This document shows positions 58,497-64,000 of a stretch of DNA of 64,000 nucleotides, piece after piece. The notes beneath the pieces are model-generated. The model was not told the origin of the DNA. It did no database searches and saw nothing but the letters and a program-made list of their open reading frames with translations. Where the stretch lies: the NCBI RefSeq assembly GCF_020181655.1, contig NZ_CP084032.1, positions 4,588,001 to 4,652,000 on the forward strand, written 5' to 3'. The DNA comes from Pectobacterium colocasium (lineage in GTDB: Bacteria; Pseudomonadota; Gammaproteobacteria; Enterobacterales; Enterobacteriaceae). Position 1 is the stretch's first letter. The number at the start of each line of letters is the position of its first letter. The position numbers and the translations under genes were made by a program.

Positions 58497-59324
58497 ATGA
58501 AGACTGATGAACAGACGACCTTCAAACATCTTCCTCAGGGGCTATCCCCGGCAGTGGAACCGCAGACCTCCTCCATCATTACCACGGATTCTGTCGGTAT
58601 CATTGCCAGTGAAACCACCATTTCTTCTCAGGGTGAGCAGCTCCCCGCGTATATCGCCAGACCGGCGAACCATGACAAGCCGCTCCCTATCGTGCTGGTG
58701 GTGCAGGAGATTTTCGGCGTTCATCAGCACATTCAGGACGTTTGCCGCAGGCTGGCCAAACAGGGCTATATGGCCATTGCGCCAGAGCTGTATTTCCGTC
58801 AGGGCGACCCCAGCCACTATAACGACATTAAGCGGATCCTGGCCGAGCTGGTTTGTAAGGTGCCTGATACGCAGGTGCTGTCCGATCTCGATCACACCGC
58901 CAACTGGGCGATTAAACAGGGCGGCGATGCCAGTAAGCTGGCGATCACCGGCTTCTGTTGGGGCGGACGCATCACCTGGCTCTACGCTGCGCACAACCCG
59001 CAGCTCAAGGCGGCGGTTGCCTGGTACGGTAAGTTTACGGGTGAAAAAACGCTGAATAGCCCCAAACATCCGGTCGATATTGCAACGGACTTGGGAGCCC
59101 CTGTGCTGGGGTTATATGGCGCAAAGGACGAAGGGATTCCGTTGTCACAGGTTGATACGATGCGGCAAGCGCTACGCGCTGCCAATGCGGCGGCAGATAT
59201 CATCGTCTACCCCGATGCCGGTCATGCTTTTCATGCCGATTATCGCCCCAGCTACCATGAAGAATCTGCACAAGACGGCTGGCAGCGTATGCTGGCGTGG
59301 TTCGAACGTTATGATTTGAAGTGA
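58497..59324 (+). CDS. ysgA: Dienelactone hydrolase family protein YsgA
   Basis: 275 aa, alpha/beta hydrolase. Nucleophile Cys in TGFCWGGRITWLYAAH, preceded by VVQEIFGVHQHIQDVCRR and followed by the His in DAGHAFHADYRPSYH. Sequence is very similar to E. coli YsgA, which is beside udp; true substrate unknown. AGGAGA precedes the ATG at 58497. Between it and udp a two-gene module is inserted. Confidence 0.93.
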   Translation: MKTDEQTTFKHLPQGLSPAVEPQTSSIITTDSVGIIASETTISSQGEQLPAYIARPANHDKPLPIVLVVQEIFGVHQHIQDVCRRLAKQGYMAIAPELYFRQGDPSHYNDIKRILAELVCKVPDTQVLSDLDHTANWAIKQGGDASKLAITGFCWGGRITWLYAAHNPQLKAAVAWYGKFTGEKTLNSPKHPVDIATDLGAPVLGLYGAKDEGIPLSQVDTMRQALRAANAAADIIVYPDAGHAFHADYRPSYHEESAQDGWQRMLAWFERYDLK

Positions 59325-59441
59325 TACACATCATTTCAGGACCGCAAAGAATAGTAAAAAGTAAAAAAACCATTAACTATTTAAATTTTTGGAAAAAAAG
59401 ACAAGATAATATATAAAAAGCACATATAGAAAGGGGGCAAG

Positions 59442-60611
59442 ATGCTACTGGAATCAATTCAATTAACCAATTTCCTCAGCTTTGGAGCATCAGCTGAAGA
59501 AATCACACTTAAACGTCTGAATGTGATCATCGGACCAAATGGTTCAGGAAAATCTAATCTTCTTGAAGCCATTGAATTACTCCGCAATGCACCTGATAAA
59601 CTATTAACACCAATACGTGATGGCGGTGGAGTTCGCGACTGGTTATGGAAGGGAGCGAAAGCTGGAACACCAACAGCTGAGCTAAATGCAGTACTATGCT
59701 ATCCAACTGGTCAGCAACCGTTGCGCTACACACTTTCATTTACCGAAGTGGGACAGCGCTTTGAAATTATTGATGAACGTGTTGAAAATAAAAAATCTGA
59801 TGGTGAAAGATATAAAGAACCCTACTTTTATTACCACTTTAACGGTGGACGTCCTACATTAAATGTCAAAGGTAGTAAAAGAACATTACAGCAGCAAGAC
59901 ATCGATCTTGAAAAATCTATACTTTCTCAGCGCCGTGACCCCGATCAATACCCTGAAATCACCTACCTAGGGTTAGAACTTGCAAAAATTCATCTCTATC
60001 GGGAATGGAGCTTCGGCCGTTATACGTCCCCCAGAAAGCCACAAAAAGCAGATTTACCCAATGACTTACTTGAGTCGAACTGTAGCAATCTAGGGCTAGT
60101 TCTAAACCGGCTTCGTCGAGAACCCGCAACCAAACAACGTTTACTCAGTGCCCTTCAAGCATTGTATGAAGGAATTGATGATTATGATGTGCAAATAGAA
60201 GGGGGAACAGTTCAGGTTTTTTTCCATGAAGGAGACTTCACCGTACCCGCCACACGATTATCAGATGGAACACTACGCTATCTTTGTCTTCTGGCCGTTT
60301 TGTGTCATCCCAATCCTCCCCCTTTAATTTGCATTGAAGAGCCAGAATTAGGTCTACATCCCGATGTATTACCCACACTGGCGCAGCTACTGAAAGAAGC
60401 AAGTCAGCGTACACAAATCATTGTGACAACACATTCTGACGTGCTAGTCGATGCGATGAGCGATCAACCAGAATCAGTGTTAGTGGCGGAAAAATCAGCG
60501 GGAGGCACCACAATGACCAGATTGAATTCAGAAAAATTAAAACCATGGCTAGAAAAATATCGACTTGGTCAACTTTGGACAAGAGGTGAAATTGGAGGGA
60601 CTCGCTGGTGA
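59442..60611 (+). CDS. AAA-family ATPase (RecF/OLD-like, AAA_21)
   Basis: 389 aa. Walker A GPNGSGKS at residues 31-38, ABC-type signature RLSDGTLRYLCLL (about 272), Walker B PLICIEEPELGLHP (about 290-303) and H-loop VTTHSDVLVDAM (about 328-339), so an SMC/RecF-like ATPase. Its C-terminus lacks TOPRIM; the next gene carries one. An AAAGGGGG site precedes the ATG. Base composition and codons (many TTA, CTA, AGA) look lower in GC than core neighbours, suggesting transfer. Not a recognised named gene. Confidence 0.85.
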   Translation: MLLESIQLTNFLSFGASAEEITLKRLNVIIGPNGSGKSNLLEAIELLRNAPDKLLTPIRDGGGVRDWLWKGAKAGTPTAELNAVLCYPTGQQPLRYTLSFTEVGQRFEIIDERVENKKSDGERYKEPYFYYHFNGGRPTLNVKGSKRTLQQQDIDLEKSILSQRRDPDQYPEITYLGLELAKIHLYREWSFGRYTSPRKPQKADLPNDLLESNCSNLGLVLNRLRREPATKQRLLSALQALYEGIDDYDVQIEGGTVQVFFHEGDFTVPATRLSDGTLRYLCLLAVLCHPNPPPLICIEEPELGLHPDVLPTLAQLLKEASQRTQIIVTTHSDVLVDAMSDQPESVLVAEKSAGGTTMTRLNSEKLKPWLEKYRLGQLWTRGEIGGTRW

Positions 60612-61261
60612 AACTGTATGTGGAAGGCGGCGGAGATGCCGCGGCATTAAAAACGGCATGTAGAAAGGGATTTTCTCTGTTTCTGGAAAAAGCAGGGCTA
60701 AGAGGTAATATGCCAAGAATTGTAGCCTGCGGCAGTCGTTCAGATGCTTATGATTCTTTTTGTACAGCAATTCGTAACGGTGAAACAGCGATGTTACTGG
60801 TCGATAGTGAGGAACAGGTTATTGCAAATATTCAGCCAGGAGATAAAAACCAACAACAAGACCGAGCCCGATGGCTCCCCTGGCAACACTTACTTCAACG
60901 GAGGGGAGATCACTGGGAAAAACCCCAAGGCGTTGAGGATTCCCAATGTCATTTAATGGTGCAGTGTATGGAAAACTGGTTTCTAGCAGACCACGAAACC
61001 GTGAAGCAATTTTTCGGTCAGGGCTTTCAGGAAAACCAGCTACCAGCATCAACTATGCCGATTGAAACAATTGAAAAAGAAAAGGTATACAGGAGCTTGG
61101 ATAATGCAACACGCAGCTGTAAGACAAAAAATCAATATGGAAAGGGAGAGCACTCCTTTGAATTATTAGGAAAAATTGATCCTGCCAAGGTACAGCAATC
61201 CTCTCCATGGGCGTTACGATTTGTCGAGATATTGCGCGAAAAAATGGCAACACGTACTTAG
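60608..61261 (+). CDS. DUF4276 family protein, TOPRIM-like
   Basis: 217 aa; starts at a GTG at 60608 overlapping the previous TGA by 4 nt (GTGA), so coupled to the ATPase. N-terminal YVEGGGD gives the acidic residue at about 6, then LLVDSEEQ (about 65) gives the D-x-E pair, consistent with a TOPRIM-like nuclease fold; a further conserved block CMENWFLAD follows. I recognise this as DUF4276 by its N-terminal motifs. The two genes together look like a split OLD-type nuclease. Confidence 0.8.
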   Translation: MKLYVEGGGDAAALKTACRKGFSLFLEKAGLRGNMPRIVACGSRSDAYDSFCTAIRNGETAMLLVDSEEQVIANIQPGDKNQQQDRARWLPWQHLLQRRGDHWEKPQGVEDSQCHLMVQCMENWFLADHETVKQFFGQGFQENQLPASTMPIETIEKEKVYRSLDNATRSCKTKNQYGKGEHSFELLGKIDPAKVQQSSPWALRFVEILREKMATRT

Positions 61262-61380
61262 ACTACATAAATTTCCATTTGCCTTTATCATTCCATTCAG
61301 AGAAAAGGCCGCCATATTACGACATATCTTATTTCTCCCGACGCGCAATCTGCAAACAACACATGTTATCTACGCTCTAA

Positions 61381-61405
61381 AACGCCACCGGACATAGGTG
61401 GCGTT
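61381..61405. terminator. Hairpin between the TOPRIM gene and the MCP gene
   Basis: AACGCCACC, 7-nt loop, GGTGGCGTT, with T-rich flanks on both sides (GGTGTTTTACC on plus, TTAGAGCG on minus). It lies between convergent genes. Confidence 0.65.
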
Positions 61406-61438
61406 GGTGTTTTACCTAACCGCGTGACAAAAGCAGCC

Positions 61439-63100
61439 TTAGAACGTCGTCCAGTCGCCGTTATTTCCCTTGTCTTTCGCTGCCGCTGGCGCTAAAGACA
61501 GCGTTGGCGTGCGCGTTGGTGCCGGTGCATAAGAAGCGGTTTTGCCGCTGCCATAAGACAGAAGCTTAAACGCGCTCACCGCTTCCGCCAGAACGGAGGC
61601 CTGCGCTTGCAGAGACAGCGCTGCAGAGGCCGATTCTTCGACCAGAGCCGCGTTCTGCTGGGTCGTGGTATCAATCTGTCCAACGGCCAGATTCATCTGG
61701 TTAATCCCGTCGCTCTGTTCACGGCTGGCCTGCGAGATTTCACTGATGATCTCATTCACATCCCGCACATAGCCCGTTAGCCCGCCCATGGTTTCTTCGG
61801 CAGTATCCACCAGCGACATGCCTTCCTGAATTTTGCTCACGGAGTCGTCGATCAAATCCTTGATCTCCCGCGCGGCGGTCGCACTGCGCTGTGCCAAAGA
61901 ACGTACTTCCCCTGCTACCACCGCAAAACCGCGACCTTGCTCGCCCGCACGTGCAGCTTCAACCGCCGCGTTCAGCGCCAGAATATTAGTCTGGAAGGCA
62001 ATGCCGTCAATCACACCAATGATCTCCGCCATACGCTGAGATGAATCGCGAATGCCGCGCATTTTCTGCGTCACCGAAATCATCACGTCGCCGCTTTGCT
62101 TCGCCGCACCGGAGGCTTTATTGGCGATTTCCGTCGCCTGCTGGGTGTTCTCCGCCGTGTTTTTAATGGTAGAGGTAAGCTGTTCCATCGACGCTGCGGT
62201 TTCTTCCAGCGAGCTGGCCTGTTCTTCCGTGCGCGCTGACAGATCCTGATTACCTGCGGCGATTTGCGAGGCTGCCGTCGAGATGGTTTCCGCACCGTCA
62301 CGCACCTGTCCGACAATCGTGCTCAAGCTGGTGTTCATGTGATCCAACGATTGCAGCAGCAATCCGGTTTCATCTTTGCTGGTAACAGTGATACGTGAGG
62401 TCAGGTCGCCCTGTGCCACTCTGTCTGCCACTTGCAAAGCCTGCTGTATCGGTCGGGTTACGCTGCGCGTAATTGACCAGGCAATCAATGCCCCGAATAC
62501 GGCACCCAGCGCCAAAATGAGCAGCAGAATAATACGAGTCTCGCGGTATACCTCAGCCATATCTTCAACGGAGGCTCCCATTGCATCATCCTGATAGTTA
62601 ACCAGTTGCCTTACCGCATCACGGTACTGGCGCTGGATGACATTCAGGTTATTGTTGAACTCCTCAATTGCCGCATCCCGATTACCCGCCACCACATCGC
62701 TAACAATTTTGTCGCCGGATTTCAAAAATTCGGTACGAATCCCGCGGATAAGACGTAACTGAGCGACCGAACGTTCTTCAACGGTCTGGCTTTCTAGCTT
62801 ATCTAATAGGCGACCGATCTCCTGGCGGAATTCATTCACACGAGTAACATTTGCCTTGATTTGATCTGCACCTGAAACCAGCATTAGCCGCTGATATGCC
62901 ACCAGAATGCTGTTCACATTATCGATAAGGCTATTAGAATCAACAGTCTGAGGGTAAACGTCTTTCACGATACTTCTGGCACTATCCTGAAAACCAGATA
63001 GCTTAGACAAGGAAAAAATACTCACGACAAACAGCATCAAAATCAGGATGGCAAATCCGGCTCCCAGTCGATAGCCAATACGCCAGTTCGCTAAATTCAT
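61439..63100 (-). CDS. Methyl-accepting chemotaxis protein
   Basis: 553 aa inner-membrane receptor. Membrane helices at about 9-31 and 189-210 flank a four-helix-bundle periplasmic sensor domain. Then a HAMP domain ([29 protein letters not shown]) and the signalling hairpin tip [45 protein letters not shown]. The C-terminus NGDWTTF resembles the NWETF CheR-docking pentapeptide of high-abundance E. coli receptors. AAAGGAG precedes the ATG. Ligand unknown. Confidence 0.94.
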   Translation of the reverse strand: MNLANWRIGYRLGAGFAILILMLFVVSIFSLSKLSGFQDSARSIVKDVYPQTVDSNSLIDNVNSILVAYQRLMLVSGADQIKANVTRVNEFRQEIGRLLDKLESQTVEERSVAQLRLIRGIRTEFLKSGDKIVSDVVAGNRDAAIEEFNNNLNVIQRQYRDAVRQLVNYQDDAMGASVEDMAEVYRETRIILLLILALGAVFGALIAWSITRSVTRPIQQALQVADRVAQGDLTSRITVTSKDETGLLLQSLDHMNTSLSTIVGQVRDGAETISTAASQIAAGNQDLSARTEEQASSLEETAASMEQLTSTIKNTAENTQQATEIANKASGAAKQSGDVMISVTQKMRGIRDSSQRMAEIIGVIDGIAFQTNILALNAAVEAARAGEQGRGFAVVAGEVRSLAQRSATAAREIKDLIDDSVSKIQEGMSLVDTAEETMGGLTGYVRDVNEIISEISQASREQSDGINQMNLAVGQIDTTTQQNAALVEESASAALSLQAQASVLAEAVSAFKLLSYGSGKTASYAPAPTRTPTLSLAPAAAKDKGNNGDWTTF

Positions 63101-63441
63101 GTCTCACTCCTTTAAGGTAATGCATAGCAAGGTCAATTGCGCACATGTCGCAGATTGATGGAACCACAGGGCGGAGAATGGTTGGCGATCCGAAGGAAAA
63201 AACCTTCTGACGCGACAGAGATACCTTAAGGCAGGCATTTTTTACGCATGCTCTGAGCAGCATGAGAAGCGCTATCAAAAATCAAATAGTTTCCCTCGGG
63301 TGTTGAGGTGCAAAAGTGGAAATAAATCGAACAATGCTACAAATACAACTGATAAGACCGCAGAGACGTGATTGAAGTGATAAATCGTGGTCTTCCCTCT
63401 CCGGACTCATGCAGCCATAACCGCTCCTGTGTTATCTATTT

Positions 63442-63468
63442 TTATCGGCAAGGCGTTTCTGAACTTTA
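63442..63468 (-). promoter_or_regulatory. FliA (sigma-28) promoter of the MCP gene
   Basis: Minus-strand TAAAGTTC (63468-63461), N11, GCCGATAA (63449-63442) matches the flagellar consensus TAAAGTTT-N11-GCCGATAA with one change. The transcript would start near 63435 and have a leader of about 335 nt. Confidence 0.85.
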
Positions 63469-63790
63469 CGAATTGATCGTTTAAATCATTCAAAAACATA
63501 TAATAAATAGACAGCAACTATCAAAAGTCAAGTTTCGATCGGAAAAATCACAGTTTAATCAACCAATAATTAACATAAGTAACGCCTCAATTACATAAAA
63601 GGATAGTCAGACATGTCTGATATTAAAAATAAAGAGATGGGAATATTTCTTAGTAAAGAATAACCAGCTGAATAAGAAGAGAAAAAATCATATTTGCTCT
63701 ATACAGCGTAGAGAACGAATTAGGGGAGTATATTGCTCCCCTGCTGAAATAGGTGCGGTACAGCAACACGACCAAACGCTAGCCGTAAAT
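63469..63790. other. Gene-free stretch upstream of the MCP promoter
   Basis: AT-rich, no supportable gene. One hairpin, AGGGGAG, 7-nt loop, CTCCCCT (63722-63742), lies 49 nt beyond the stop of the next MCP gene and could end its transcript, though no T-run follows. Confidence 0.4.
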
Positions 63791-64000
63791 TTACTCTTTG
63801 CTTGCCAGCGCCAGAGACAGCGTCGGCGTGCTCATCGGCACATAAGAGCCGTAACCGCCGCTGTTATACGACTGTATTTTAAACGCGCTCACCGCGTCTG
63901 CCAGAACAGAGGCCTGTGCTTGCAGAGACAGCGCTGCGGAGGCAGATTCTTCTACCAAAGCCGCGTTCTGCTGAGTCGTGGTGTCAATCTGTCCAATCGC
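63791..64000 (-). CDS. Second methyl-accepting chemotaxis protein, only the C-terminal 69 residues in window
   Basis: Translation reads [20 protein letters not shown] at the right edge and ends TLSLALASKE with TAA at 63793-63791. It is nearly the same as residues of the upstream MCP up to about SYG, then diverges and lacks the DWTTF tail, so it has no CheR tether. The remainder of the gene lies outside the window. Confidence 0.9.
   Translation of the reverse strand, partial: AIGQIDTTTQQNAALVEESASAALSLQAQASVLADAVSAFKIQSYNSGGYGSYVPMSTPTLSLALASKE

Overview
This 64 kb window is a chromosomal segment of an enterobacterium. Gene content, gene order and protein sequences point to a soft-rot genus such as Pectobacterium. 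That reading comes from recognising E. coli-like core loci combined with non-E. coli features: a Mg-type HemB beside tatD, a uridine phosphorylase locus next to arg/ppc, and multiple MCPs. No database search was run.

Layout. 1-6148 (minus strand) is the ilvLXGMEDA branched-chain amino acid operon, with its leader peptide, attenuator, the tiny ilvX and an intact ilvG; ilvA runs off the left edge. 6344-9355 holds comM(yifB), maoP and hdfR. 9372-14083 is a four-gene ytfQRT-yjfF-type sugar ABC transporter behind two palindromes set two helical turns apart. 14404-20157 is a complete rRNA operon (P1, P2, 16S, tRNA-Ile, tRNA-Ala, 23S, 5S, tRNA-Asp, tRNA-Trp). 20221-27769 is hemG-trkH-yigZ-pepQ diverging from the FadR-controlled fadBA. 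28072-31963 is an inserted glutathione-reductase-like/amino-acid ABC/GNAT cluster. 32016-43403 carries fre, ubiD, rfaH, hemB, tatDCBA, ubiBJE and rmuC. 43624-48229 is the ArgR-controlled argCBH/argE pair. 48284-51902 is a GntR regulator, a sugar-acid dehydratase-like enzyme and a PTS permease. 52146-59324 carries ppc, a tyrosine phosphatase-like gene, udp with a structured leader, a divergent regulator/dimeric-barrel pair and ysgA. 59442-61261 is an AAA ATPase overlapping a TOPRIM-like (DUF4276) gene. 61439-64000 carries two MCP genes; the second runs off the right edge.

The order is a mosaic of blocks known from E. coli. The upstream flank of the rRNA operon (hemG-trkH) is what E. coli has at rrnA, while the downstream flank (aspT-trpT, hdfR, ilv) is what it has at rrnC. 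The ppc-argECBH block lies between rmuC and udp, genes that are close neighbours in E. coli. Small accessory modules sit at the seams between these blocks.

The most interesting items are the ATPase/TOPRIM pair, which resembles two-gene nuclease-type defence modules; tandem repeats built over stop codons at ilvG, ubiE and a WYL regulator gene; a 37-bp inverted repeat between that regulator and its divergent neighbour; and a long hairpin in the udp leader.
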